Shown here: positions 23,718-30,562 of the stretch, piece by piece
How the letters are laid out: each line of letters begins with the position of its first letter
Numbering within the stretch: position 1 is the first letter of the stretch
Source of the DNA: Elusimicrobiota bacterium
Lineage (GTDB): Bacteria > Elusimicrobiota > Elusimicrobia > UBA1565 > UBA9628
Direction: 5' to 3'
NCBI GenBank assembly: GCA_027406905.1
Contig: DAHZHT010000004.1
Location: 59,848 to 123,847 of the forward strand
DNA length: 64,000 bases
Notes under the pieces: model-generated
Databases searched by the model: none
Told to the model about the DNA's origin: nothing
What the model saw: the letters and a program-made list of their open reading frames with translations, nothing else
Translations under genes and position numbers: made by a program

Positions 23718-26238
23718 ATCCTTTTTTCCGCCGCGGCCGGAGACAAGACCCACTCTCTACGCATATGAGGATAAAAGCCCTCAATATGCCGGGCTTCTCA
23801 AAATCGGCTATACCACCGTGGACGCGCGGCGGCGGGTCGCGCAGCAATATCCGACTTTAAGGCCGGGCGAAACGCCTTATAAAATCGTTTTGGAAGAATC
23901 CGCGATGAAAAGCGACGGCTCCATTGTCAGCGATCGCGACATTCACCGCTATTTGAGAAATTCCGGAGTCAAAAATCCGGCGGGCGAGTGGTTTAAGTGC
24001 GATATAAAGCGCGTCAAAGCGGCGATTCTCGCGGTTAAAAACGGGGAAAGAAGCGAGGAAAACCGCTCGCTTGATTTTAAAATGCGGCCGGAGCAAAAAG
24101 CGGCGGTTGAAAAAACCGCCTCCTACTTTAAAAGTTTTCGGAGGGAAAATAAAGGCAAGGCCCCGCATTTTCTGTGGAACGCGAAGATGCGTTTTGGCAA
24201 GACTTTTGCCGCCTATCAACTGGCGAAGAAAATGGATTGGCGCAAGGTTTTGGTTTTGACTTTCAAGCCCGCAGCCCAAAGCGCTTGGGAAGAGGATTTA
24301 AAAAGCCATGTCGATTTTAAGGACTGGCAATTTGTTTCTCAGGGCGGCTTGTCTTACGAAAAAGCCGACAAAAAAAAGCCCCTGGTTTGTTTCGGCTCTT
24401 TTCAGGATTATCTGGGTAAAAACAGCGTCGGCGGAATCAAGCCCAAGAACGAATGGGTTCACGCGATTCACTGGGATTGCGTGATTTTAGATGAGTATCA
24501 CTACGGGGCCTGGCGGAAAAGCGCGAAGGATTTGTTCGAGGGGGAAGAAAAAAAAGAGTTGGAATTTGAAGCGGGCGCGGGGCTTGAGGATTTTGACGAA
24601 GACTTAATGCCGATTACGACCAATGGGTATCTCTATCTTTCCGGGACCCCGTTTCGCGCCATCACCTCCGGCGAATTCATCGAAGAGCAGATTTTTAACT
24701 GGACTTATTCGGATGAACAGCGCGCCAAGGAAAATTGGACGGGGAAAGACAATCCCTACGCCGCTCTTCCAAGAATGGTTCTCTTGACCTACCAGCTTCC
24801 CGATTCGATTCGCGAAGTGGCCTTGGAAGGCGAATATAATGAGTTCGACCTCAACGCCTTTTTTTCCGCCTCGGGAGAAGGGGAAAAAGCGGTTTTTGCC
24901 CATCAAGACGAGGTTCAGAAATGGCTGGACTTGATTCGCGGCTCTTTTTTGCCAAGCAACGTAGACAATCTCAAACTGGGAGCGAAAAAACCGCCAATGC
25001 CGTTTTCAGACGCGCGCCTCTTGAACGTTTTGTCTCACACTTTGTGGTTTTTGCCCAGCGTTTCTTCTTGCCATGCCATGCGCAATCTTCTCGCGAAAAA
25101 GCAAAACCGGTTTTATCATGACTACAAGGTGGTTGTCGCCGCTGGAAACGCGGCGGGAATGGGAGTTGACGCTTTATCTCCGGTGGAAAAAGCGATGGAT
25201 GACCCCCTCAAAACGAAAACCATCACTCTCTCCTGCGGCAAACTGACCACGGGCGTGACGGTCAAGCCCTGGGCGGGCATTTTGATGCTGAGAAATTCTT
25301 CAAGCCCCGAGACTTATTTTCAAGCCGCTTTCCGGGTCCAGTCTCCCTGGACGATTAGAAATCCGGACGGGGAACATCCTAATCAAGAGCAGATTATCAA
25401 AGAAGAATGCTACGTTTTTGATTTCGCCCCGAACCGGGCTTTGCGCCAAATTCAGGAGTACAGTTGCCGCTTAAACGTTAACGAGTCCAACCCCGAGAAA
25501 AAGGTTGAGGAGTTTATCCATTTTCTTCCGGTCTTGGCCTATGACGGGAGTTCCATGAAAGAAATTAACGCGGCGGGCGTTTTGCAGATGGCGATGAGCG
25601 GAACGACCGCGACATTGCTCGCTAGAAGGTGGGAAAGCGCCTTGCTGGTCAATGTGGATAATTCGACGCTTAAAAAGCTGATGGACGACAAAAAAGCCCT
25701 GGACGCCTTAATGAAAATCGAGGGCTTTCGGAGCCTCAACCAGGACATCCAGACCATCATCAATAAATCCGAGGCGATTCAAAAAGTTAAAAAGAAGGCC
25801 AACGAAAAAGAGCTTTCCGCCAAGGAAAAGAAAATTTTGTCCGAGGAAGAAAAAGAATACAAGAGCCTGCGAAAGCAAATTCAGGAAAAGCTCATTAAAT
25901 TCGCCACGCGCGTGCCGGTTTTCATGTATCTGACCGATGACCGGGAACGCTGCCTTAAAGACGTCATCACGCAGCTGGAACCCGGCTTGTTTAAGAAAGT
26001 GACGGGTTTAGACGTGAAAGATTTCGAGCTTTTGGTCAGCCTTGGCGTGTTCAACAGCGCTCTCATGAACGACGCGGTCTATAAATTCAAGCGCTATGAA
26101 GATTCAAGCCTGGAATATGCCGGAATCAACAAACACATCGAAGACGAAAAAATCGGCCTCTACGACACCGCCTTAACCCGCGGAGACGAGTCTGTGGTGT
26201 TTGAAAATCAGGCGAAATCGGCGGGAAAGGGTTATTAG
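23710..26238 (+). CDS. T5orf172 nuclease-SF2 helicase fusion
   Basis: An 842-residue fusion. Residues 14-100 match T5orf172/MUG113, a GIY-YIG-related nuclease module (LLKIGYTTVDARRRVAQQYP, then IHRYL and GEWFKCD, E93). From about 120 follows a superfamily 2 helicase/translocase with a variant Walker A AKMRFGKT (K164), Walker B DEYH (261-264), motif III SGTPFRA and a second RecA domain (TLSCGKLTTGVTVKPW, then QAAFRVQS). A Lys/Glu-rich coiled segment (about 685-720) precedes the C-terminal domain. By analogy with restriction subunits that translocate and cut, it is the likely cleavage component of the island. It overlaps the methyltransferase gene and is followed three bases later by the PIN-like gene. 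Confidence 0.87.
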   Translation: MNKSFFPPRPETRPTLYAYEDKSPQYAGLLKIGYTTVDARRRVAQQYPTLRPGETPYKIVLEESAMKSDGSIVSDRDIHRYLRNSGVKNPAGEWFKCDIKRVKAAILAVKNGERSEENRSLDFKMRPEQKAAVEKTASYFKSFRRENKGKAPHFLWNAKMRFGKTFAAYQLAKKMDWRKVLVLTFKPAAQSAWEEDLKSHVDFKDWQFVSQGGLSYEKADKKKPLVCFGSFQDYLGKNSVGGIKPKNEWVHAIHWDCVILDEYHYGAWRKSAKDLFEGEEKKELEFEAGAGLEDFDEDLMPITTNGYLYLSGTPFRAITSGEFIEEQIFNWTYSDEQRAKENWTGKDNPYAALPRMVLLTYQLPDSIREVALEGEYNEFDLNAFFSASGEGEKAVFAHQDEVQKWLDLIRGSFLPSNVDNLKLGAKKPPMPFSDARLLNVLSHTLWFLPSVSSCHAMRNLLAKKQNRFYHDYKVVVAAGNAAGMGVDALSPVEKAMDDPLKTKTITLSCGKLTTGVTVKPWAGILMLRNSSSPETYFQAAFRVQSPWTIRNPDGEHPNQEQIIKEECYVFDFAPNRALRQIQEYSCRLNVNESNPEKKVEEFIHFLPVLAYDGSSMKEINAAGVLQMAMSGTTATLLARRWESALLVNVDNSTLKKLMDDKKALDALMKIEGFRSLNQDIQTIINKSEAIQKVKKKANEKELSAKEKKILSEEEKEYKSLRKQIQEKLIKFATRVPVFMYLTDDRERCLKDVITQLEPGLFKKVTGLDVKDFELLVSLGVFNSALMNDAVYKFKRYEDSSLEYAGINKHIEDEKIGLYDTALTRGDESVVFENQAKSAGKGY

Positions 26239-26241
26239 TCA

Positions 26242-27156
26242 ATGGCTCAACTGTTCTTGCCGCGAAAAATCGTGAAATTCCCACTATCGGTGGTTTTAGA
26301 TTCTTCCGTGTTGTTTGGGCTGTCTAAAGAGGATTGGAGGTTTCTCGAAAAGAATACTAAGGCAAGGAAAATTCAGATATGGGACTCTGTCGTGGGCTTA
26401 TGTGAGCTTATTTGCCATGTCCACAAACAAGACGGACGACAAGAACATAATGAGAAGTGGGTTTCCAATAAATGCGCGAATTTAATAAGAATAGCTCCAA
26501 ATCAAATGCTGCCATCACCTGGGTTGGTGGTAACAAGAGCGTTGCGAGAATGGCTCAAGTGGCCTCAGGAAAAACTGATCCAAGAGTCACAGGTTTTTCT
26601 GAGAATACGTAAAGACTTGGCGAGCAATCCGGATTTTGCCAAGTCAGATAAAATAAAAGACGCCATAGTTACACAAACGCTTATAGTATCTAAGAATTTC
26701 CAAATTAGCCTCGAAGATTTGAGTAAAGAATTGAACGCCGATTATGTTAAAAAAGCGCAGTCAAGCGTTCCTCACCAAAGGTTTAAAGAGTACTCTATTG
26801 GGTATATTCAGCGCCAACCAGAACACCAATCAAACTTGTTTTGTCATCTCATGTATCACCATCAGGCTGGGAGTGCGGAAAAGGTGGCAGTTGCCTTACA
26901 ATGGAGGAATATCCCTTATATTAGGGATCTCATTTCGATCTACAATCTGCAAATTGGGAATTTTGTTGCCCGGGGCCGGAAGGCAGCCTTTGAGGATTTT
27001 ATTGATTTCGAGTGGGCCGCTTATATCGCTTCCAATCACATTCACCACTTTGTAACGAATAATAAAAGAGATTTTCAAGAGGCGCTTAAAAGTTTTGGAA
27101 AACTTAGCGATAAGGTCCTTGACTGGGAGGATTTTAAAAAGAAAATCGAAAATTAG
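26242..27156 (+). CDS. PIN-like domain protein
   Basis: A 304-residue protein with the residue pattern of a PIN-type nuclease: an N-terminal strand ending in VVLDSSVLFG (D20), an acidic residue in VVGLCELICH (E55), acidic residues in FEDFIDFEWAAYI, and FVTNNKRDF near the end. PIN domains are mostly RNases. The middle (about 90-220) is helical and unfamiliar. It follows the helicase gene by three bases and shares its direction. Its codon use is much more A+T-rich, with AGA/AGG and ATA codons rare in neighbouring genes, so it was probably acquired separately. A toxin or abortive-infection effector role is possible but inferred. Confidence 0.7.
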   Translation: MAQLFLPRKIVKFPLSVVLDSSVLFGLSKEDWRFLEKNTKARKIQIWDSVVGLCELICHVHKQDGRQEHNEKWVSNKCANLIRIAPNQMLPSPGLVVTRALREWLKWPQEKLIQESQVFLRIRKDLASNPDFAKSDKIKDAIVTQTLIVSKNFQISLEDLSKELNADYVKKAQSSVPHQRFKEYSIGYIQRQPEHQSNLFCHLMYHHQAGSAEKVAVALQWRNIPYIRDLISIYNLQIGNFVARGRKAAFEDFIDFEWAAYIASNHIHHFVTNNKRDFQEALKSFGKLSDKVLDWEDFKKKIEN

Positions 27157-27180
27157 AAAGAGCCTACTCTCTTTCTAATT
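27151..27180. terminator. Perfect 12-bp hairpin between convergent genes
   Basis: AATTAGAAAGAG (27151-27162) and its exact complement CTCTTTCTAATT (27169-27180) flank a six-base loop. The left arm contains the TAG stop of the PIN-like gene. On the minus strand the hairpin is followed by a T-rich run, so it can act as a terminator for the DUF2283-like gene and less surely for the plus-strand island. Confidence 0.6.
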
Positions 27181-27198
27181 TAAGAGGGGTTTCGCGCC

Positions 27199-27531
27199 TT
27201 AAGCGGCGGCCAGCGTTTTTTGAAGGGCTTCCGTGAGTTGGCGGGACCGCATCGCGGCGATTCCGGGAAAATCTTTTTTCGTCATATTGACGGACTGCCG
27301 CGCTTTTTTTACCGCGATTTCAACGGCGCCGATTTTCTGCTTTGAATAATTTAATATTCTAAACCCCGTCGGAAGGCCGGAAAAAGCGCCGACTTCGAGA
27401 AGAAGGATATCGTCCACTTCAACGACGCCTGACGGTTCGCCTGTTTTAAAGGTGACATAGTAAACGTCGTCTTCCTCGTCATAATATTCCGAAAAATTAA
27501 TATTCATTAATCCCTTAAGCCCTTTTTTCAT
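27199..27531 (-). CDS. Small protein with DUF2283-like segment
   Basis: A 110-residue protein. Its N-terminal half (YYDEEDDVYYVTF, then VVEVDDILLLEVG) resembles the short beta-rich DUF2283 family, often found near toxin-antitoxin and mobile genes; no function is known. The C-terminal 30 residues (MRSRQLTEALQKTLAAA) are encoded by a stretch that recurs imperfectly 517 bases to the right. The start at 27531 is chosen for the G-rich site seven bases upstream; ATG at 27507 is a shorter alternative beginning right at the conserved part. It ends facing the 12-bp hairpin. Confidence 0.6.
   Translation of the reverse strand: MKKGLKGLMNINFSEYYDEEDDVYYVTFKTGEPSGVVEVDDILLLEVGAFSGLPTGFRILNYSKQKIGAVEIAVKKARQSVNMTKKDFPGIAAMRSRQLTEALQKTLAAA
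27201..27262. repeat. Direct repeat, copy 1
   Basis: 62 bases forming the 3' end of the DUF2283-like gene. It recurs at 27718-27779 with five mismatches, 42 bases in the middle being identical. Its right end (27254-27271, GCGGCGATTCCGGGAAAA) recurs separately at 28184-28201. Confidence 0.9.
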
Positions 27532-27717
27532 CTGGCCCCCTATATTCTTTCCCCGGTTTTGGACGGGCAACCGGATAGGAAGTGCATATGCGTTTGGTCG
27601 CCATGGTAACGAGTCTGAAAACGGGCGAATCCAGAAGAGTCAAATGAAATATCTGGCAATCTTCACTCCAAGGATAACGGGTATTCTCCTTCTTGTCAAT
27701 GCCACCTATTTTAGCAT

Positions 27718-27779
27718 AAGCGGCAATCAGCGTTTTTTGAAGGGCTTCCGTGAGTTGGCGGGACCGCATTGCGGCAATT
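27718..27779. repeat. Direct repeat, copy 2
   Basis: Same orientation as 27201-27262 and 57 of 62 bases the same. No intact gene reads through it: the minus-strand frame that carries the MRSRQLTEALQKTL peptide has no credible start. The similarity stops abruptly at 27779, immediately before the antitoxin promoter region. Confidence 0.9.
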
Positions 27780-27789
27780 GATGGCCCAC

Positions 27790-27823
27790 TTGTGTTGCCA
27801 AAAAGCACACAACGTGTTATACT
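27790..27823 (+). promoter_or_regulatory. Antitoxin promoter with overlapping operator
   Basis: Plus strand: -35 TTGCCA (27795-27800), 17-base spacer, -10 TATACT (27818-27823). A perfect inverted repeat TTGTGT (27790-27795) and ACACAA (27807-27812) straddles the -35. This is the expected layout for autorepression by the ribbon-helix-helix protein encoded downstream. Confidence 0.7.
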
Positions 27824-27831
27824 AAAGAGAG

Positions 27832-27867
27832 ATGAAGGCGACAAAGCGTTATTTACGAGGAGGATAA
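27832..27867 (+). CDS. 11-codon leader ORF before antitoxin
   Basis: ATG at 27832 opens an 11-codon frame (MKATKRYLRGG) ending in TAA at 27865-27867, one base before the antitoxin ATG at 27869. It starts about two bases after the predicted transcription start and its last codons contain the antitoxin ribosome binding site (GAGGAGGA). It could be a leader peptide coupling translation, the end of a lost gene, or chance. Confidence 0.3.
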   Translation: MKATKRYLRGG

Positions 27868-27868
27868 A

Positions 27869-28147
27869 ATGGCGAATACAAAAAAAGGAGATCGGGAAAT
27901 AGCCGATTCCTACGAACGCGGTGAATGGAAGAGCGTGAAAAAGAAACGCGCTGAAATTCGCCGCTATCAATCCTATGCGCGAGAAGCTTTGCAAAAAACG
28001 AGCCGCGTCAATATTCGGATATCCCCACGGGATTTAGGCGGAATCCAAAGCCGGGCGATTGAGGAAGGGATTCCCTATCAAACCTTGATGGCGAGCGTCA
28101 TTCATAAATATGTCGCAGGAAGGCTTGTCGAACGGCGGAGCATTTGA
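27869..28147 (+). CDS. Ribbon-helix-helix antitoxin, CopG-like
   Basis: A 92-residue protein of the CopG-like antitoxin type: a polar N-terminus (DSYERGEWKSVKKKRAEI), a beta strand VNIRIS that binds DNA, and two helices through GIPYQTLMASVIHKYVAG. Such proteins repress their own promoter and neutralise a partner toxin, usually encoded next to them. No toxin gene is visible on either side here, so it looks orphaned. GAGGAGGA gives strong initiation. It sits between two fragments of a repeated sequence, suggesting it arrived as a cassette. Confidence 0.85.
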   Translation: MANTKKGDREIADSYERGEWKSVKKKRAEIRRYQSYAREALQKTSRVNIRISPRDLGGIQSRAIEEGIPYQTLMASVIHKYVAGRLVERRSI

Positions 28148-28183
28148 AATCAGGAAATAGGATATTTAACTCATCCGTTTTAA

Positions 28184-28201
28184 GCGGCGATTCCGGGAAA
28201 A
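28184..28201. repeat. Partial repeat, copy 3
   Basis: 18 bases identical to 27254-27271. Its first nine bases (GCGGCGATT) also match, with one change, the last nine of copy 2 (27771-27779). Copies 2 and 3 together rebuild the continuous copy 1 sequence, interrupted by the antitoxin segment. Confidence 0.8.
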
Positions 28202-28217
28202 ATTTTTCCCCGTTTGA

Positions 28218-28230
28218 TAGAATAATTCCA
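28218..28230 (+). promoter_or_regulatory. -10-like box for phosphoesterase gene, leaderless type
   Basis: TAGAAT at 28218-28223 ends seven bases before the ATG at 28230 and no Shine-Dalgarno sequence is present, so transcription may begin at the start codon. No convincing -35 is seen; a 16-base palindrome, GGGAAAAATTTTTCCC (28196-28211), occupies the upstream position. Confidence 0.4.
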
Positions 28231-29108
28231 TGATCAATTTAATTTTTCTCATCGCGTTGATGATTCAACCGGGTTTTGCCGCCATCAAACCCGCAAAACC
28301 GGCAAAAAAAATTCCGCCGGTTCATAAAGTTTTAATCGTTATTTTTGAAAATACGAATTACCAGGACGCGGCCAAACAGCCGTTTATGGCTTCTCTCGCC
28401 AAGAAAGGCGCTCTTCTTGAAAACTATCACGCCGTCACTCATCCCTCCTTGCCCAATTATCTCGCCCTGACATCGGGAAACTATTGGAAAATTCAGTCCG
28501 ACGACGATGTTTCTCTCAATGTCGGCCACATCGGCGATTTATTAGATGAAGCTCACAAGAGTTGGAAGGTATACGCCGAGGCCTATCCGGGAAAACCCGG
28601 ACAATGTTTTCTGGGTTCTTATTCCGGAACCTATGCGCGAAAACACGTGCCGATGCTCAGTTACAAAGACGTTCAAAAAAGCCCGGCCCTATGCGACAGA
28701 ATCGTCAACGCAAAAGAATTTTTTAACGATTTTCAAAAAAAATCTCTGCCGGATTTCGCCCTTTACATCCCTGATTTAAAAGACGACGCCCACAATACCG
28801 ACGTTCGCTACGCCGACCGCTGGTTTAAAAAGGCTTTTGGCCCCCTCATATCCCAATGGCCGAAAGATGAGCTTCTCGCCTTTACTTTCGATGAAGACGG
28901 CTCTTATAACGTCCGCACCCGCGGGTTTAACAAAAGCGCCAACCGCGTCCTGACGGTCTTGTATGGACAAGGCGTGCGGCGCGGGGCGGTCTCAAGAAAG
29001 TGGTATAGCCACTACAGCCTGTTAAAGACGGTGGAAGCGGCTTTGGGGCTTAAAAGTCTCGGGCAAAAAGACAGGTCGGCTTCCCTTATCGACGATATCT
29101 GGAATTAG
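28230..29108 (+). CDS. Exported phosphoesterase / acid phosphatase family
   Basis: A 292-residue protein with a signal peptide (about 1-17) and the fold pattern of the phosphoesterase family that includes phospholipase C and AcpA-type acid phosphatases. HKVLIVIFENTNY near the N-terminus supplies the metal-binding Glu-Asn, HAVTHPSLPNYLALTSG follows, and DDAHNTDVRYAD and AFTFDEDGSYNVRT carry the further His/Asp metal ligands. It should hydrolyse phosphate esters in the periplasm or outside; the substrate is unknown. Its stop interlocks with that of the convergent lipoprotein gene (29105-29108). It lies just right of the repeat mosaic and looks like ordinary chromosomal content. Confidence 0.88.
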   Translation: MINLIFLIALMIQPGFAAIKPAKPAKKIPPVHKVLIVIFENTNYQDAAKQPFMASLAKKGALLENYHAVTHPSLPNYLALTSGNYWKIQSDDDVSLNVGHIGDLLDEAHKSWKVYAEAYPGKPGQCFLGSYSGTYARKHVPMLSYKDVQKSPALCDRIVNAKEFFNDFQKKSLPDFALYIPDLKDDAHNTDVRYADRWFKKAFGPLISQWPKDELLAFTFDEDGSYNVRTRGFNKSANRVLTVLYGQGVRRGAVSRKWYSHYSLLKTVEAALGLKSLGQKDRSASLIDDIWN

Positions 29109-29779
29109 CCTTGAGATTTCGTCGCGATCAGTTGCGGCCAGATGGGAACCAGCGAATTAATAAAGGAATTGGTGATATCGGTAATCGCTGACAAGCGATC
29201 CAAACCCTGATAGGTCATCGAAGCCGACCAAAGGACTTGGCCAGTTTGAACGTCCACCATCCGGGATACCATCGACACCTGGGCCGCGGAAGTGACAATT
29301 TGAGAGCCGGGAACGCCCATCACCGAGCCCTGCGAATAAACGTTGTTTCCCGGGATAGGCGTCATCCCATAGCCATACATGCCCGGATAGCCGACCGCCG
29401 GGTATCCCGCCGCTCCGGTAACGACATAGCTTTGACTGGGAGCGCTGGCGACCACGCTTCCGACAAAGAGAGCGTCAACTCCGAGAATCTTTCCCACCTG
29501 ATGAACCGTCGAGGGATCCAAAATCCCCGAAGCGGCCAGGTGATTTTCATTTAAAATCGCGTTAAGCTGCTGCCTTTCAATGACATTGGCCCCATGCGCC
29601 ACCAAGGCCTGGGTCATCATATCCGCCGCCGCATTGCCGTCAGAACCGCTAAAACCTACGACCGCGACCCGGTGAATAGAAGCAAAGTCAAAATGCGGGT
29701 TATAGGCCACATTGGGTGCCGCAGAACACCCGATGACGGCGAGAGAAGCGATTAAGAAAAGGAAAGAGACTTTTCTCAT
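29105..29779 (-). CDS. CsgG/GNA1162-like lipoprotein
   Basis: A 224-residue lipoprotein: signal peptide with lipobox ending at C18 (AVIGCSA). The mature part has VAVVGFSGSDGN, an IERQQLNAIL block and VDALFVGSVV, as in outer-membrane lipoproteins of the CsgG and GNA1162 (DUF799) group, interrupted by a Gly/Tyr/Pro-rich loop (about 120-150). These proteins assemble oligomers or support surface export; the partner is unknown. The start overlaps the TPR gene stop by four bases, so both are co-expressed at the end of the long minus-strand run. Confidence 0.85.
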   Translation of the reverse strand: MRKVSFLFLIASLAVIGCSAAPNVAYNPHFDFASIHRVAVVGFSGSDGNAAADMMTQALVAHGANVIERQQLNAILNENHLAASGILDPSTVHQVGKILGVDALFVGSVVASAPSQSYVVTGAAGYPAVGYPGMYGYGMTPIPGNNVYSQGSVMGVPGSQIVTSAAQVSMVSRMVDVQTGQVLWSASMTYQGLDRLSAITDITNSFINSLVPIWPQLIATKSQG

Positions 29780-30246
29780 GGGGTTTTCTTGGTTTTCTTA
29801 ATGACGATCTTGGGGTCGATATGGTGGATATGAAGTATCGCGGTATTTTTCATTTCAGGGTCGGTCGCCCACTGAAGACACTCCTGCCATTCTTTAAGAG
29901 CTTTTTTAGTCTCTTTACGATACTCGTAAATCAAGCCCAGCATATAATGGCCCTCGACCAGTTTGGGATCAATTTTGACCGCCTCTTCAAAAGCCCTTCG
30001 CGAATCGCTGTACCGCTTCATTTTTTTGAAAATAAAGCCTAATTGGATTTCCAATTCCGCATTCTTGGGGTATTTTTTGGCGGCCTCTTCAATGACGTCC
30101 TTGGCTTGGACCAAATCAGGTCTAACGGCGGGAGGAGTTTTTGCCGGTTTGACCGCCCCGGCAACTTTCTGCGCACTTAAAGCCAAAGGACCGAACAAGA
30201 TAAAAACGGACACGAACGCGAAAACTTTCAAAGAAATTGATTTCAT
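29776..30246 (-). CDS. Exported TPR protein
   Basis: A 156-residue protein with a signal peptide (about 1-24), a short Pro/Ala/Lys linker and about two tetratricopeptide repeats (residues 50-130, with PKNAELEIQLGFIFKKMKRY and DPKLVEGHYMLGLIYEYRKE). It ends in a Lys-rich tail. GGGAGG precedes ATG 30246; a longer frame would overlap the ferredoxin gap and has no such site. TPRs mediate protein contacts. Coupling to the lipoprotein gene suggests the two form an envelope assembly. Confidence 0.85.
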   Translation of the reverse strand: MKSISLKVFAFVSVFILFGPLALSAQKVAGAVKPAKTPPAVRPDLVQAKDVIEEAAKKYPKNAELEIQLGFIFKKMKRYSDSRRAFEEAVKIDPKLVEGHYMLGLIYEYRKETKKALKEWQECLQWATDPEMKNTAILHIHHIDPKIVIKKTKKTP

Positions 30247-30268
30247 ATCTGCCTCCCAGAAAATTATG

Positions 30269-30562
30269 TTAGCAAATTCCAAGCTCGCTTAAAATTTGCG
30301 GGATATCGGCCAACCTTACGCGGCTTTTCCAAACCCCATCGGGATAAATGAACAAATTGGGGCCTTGGGCGCATAAATCAAGACATCCCGAACTGGCCAC
30401 CCTGATTTTGCCTTTAAGCCCCGCCGCCTTGACCGCCTCTTTAAGGGCTTTACAAAGTTCCGCCCCGCCCTCTAAAGAATCGGCGCAGGAAGGCCGCCCG
30501 TCTTCTCTTTTATTGACGCAAACAAAAACGGTTTTCTGATAGGGAATTTTTTTTCGTTCCAT
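30269..30562 (-). CDS. Thioredoxin-like [2Fe-2S] ferredoxin
   Basis: A 97-residue protein of the thioredoxin-like ferredoxin family, as in the small subunits NuoE/HoxE and stand-alone ferredoxins. The cluster ligands are C15, C26, C60 and C64 (C-x10-C-x33-C-x3-C), with SGCLDLCAQGP being diagnostic. It should carry single electrons; the donor and acceptor are not indicated by neighbours. Its start touches the stop of the nucleotidyltransferase gene at 30562, so it is translated together with it. Confidence 0.92.
   Translation of the reverse strand: MERKKIPYQKTVFVCVNKREDGRPSCADSLEGGAELCKALKEAVKAAGLKGKIRVASSGCLDLCAQGPNLFIYPDGVWKSRVRLADIPQILSELGIC

Noticed and set aside
20948..26238. Ordinary Type III or Type I restriction system
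   Set aside because: No HsdS-like specificity subunit, no Mod/Res motif arrangement, and the nuclease module is an N-terminal T5orf172 domain. It is kept as an unclassified island.
27515..27994. 159-codon minus-strand frame across the repeat mosaic and antitoxin
   Set aside because: It runs antisense to the antitoxin gene and its promoter, has no ribosome binding site and resembles a protein only where it crosses the duplicated gene end.
27156..28230. Insertion sequence or transposase remnant
   Set aside because: Despite direct repeats, no transposase-like frame or terminal inverted repeats were found.
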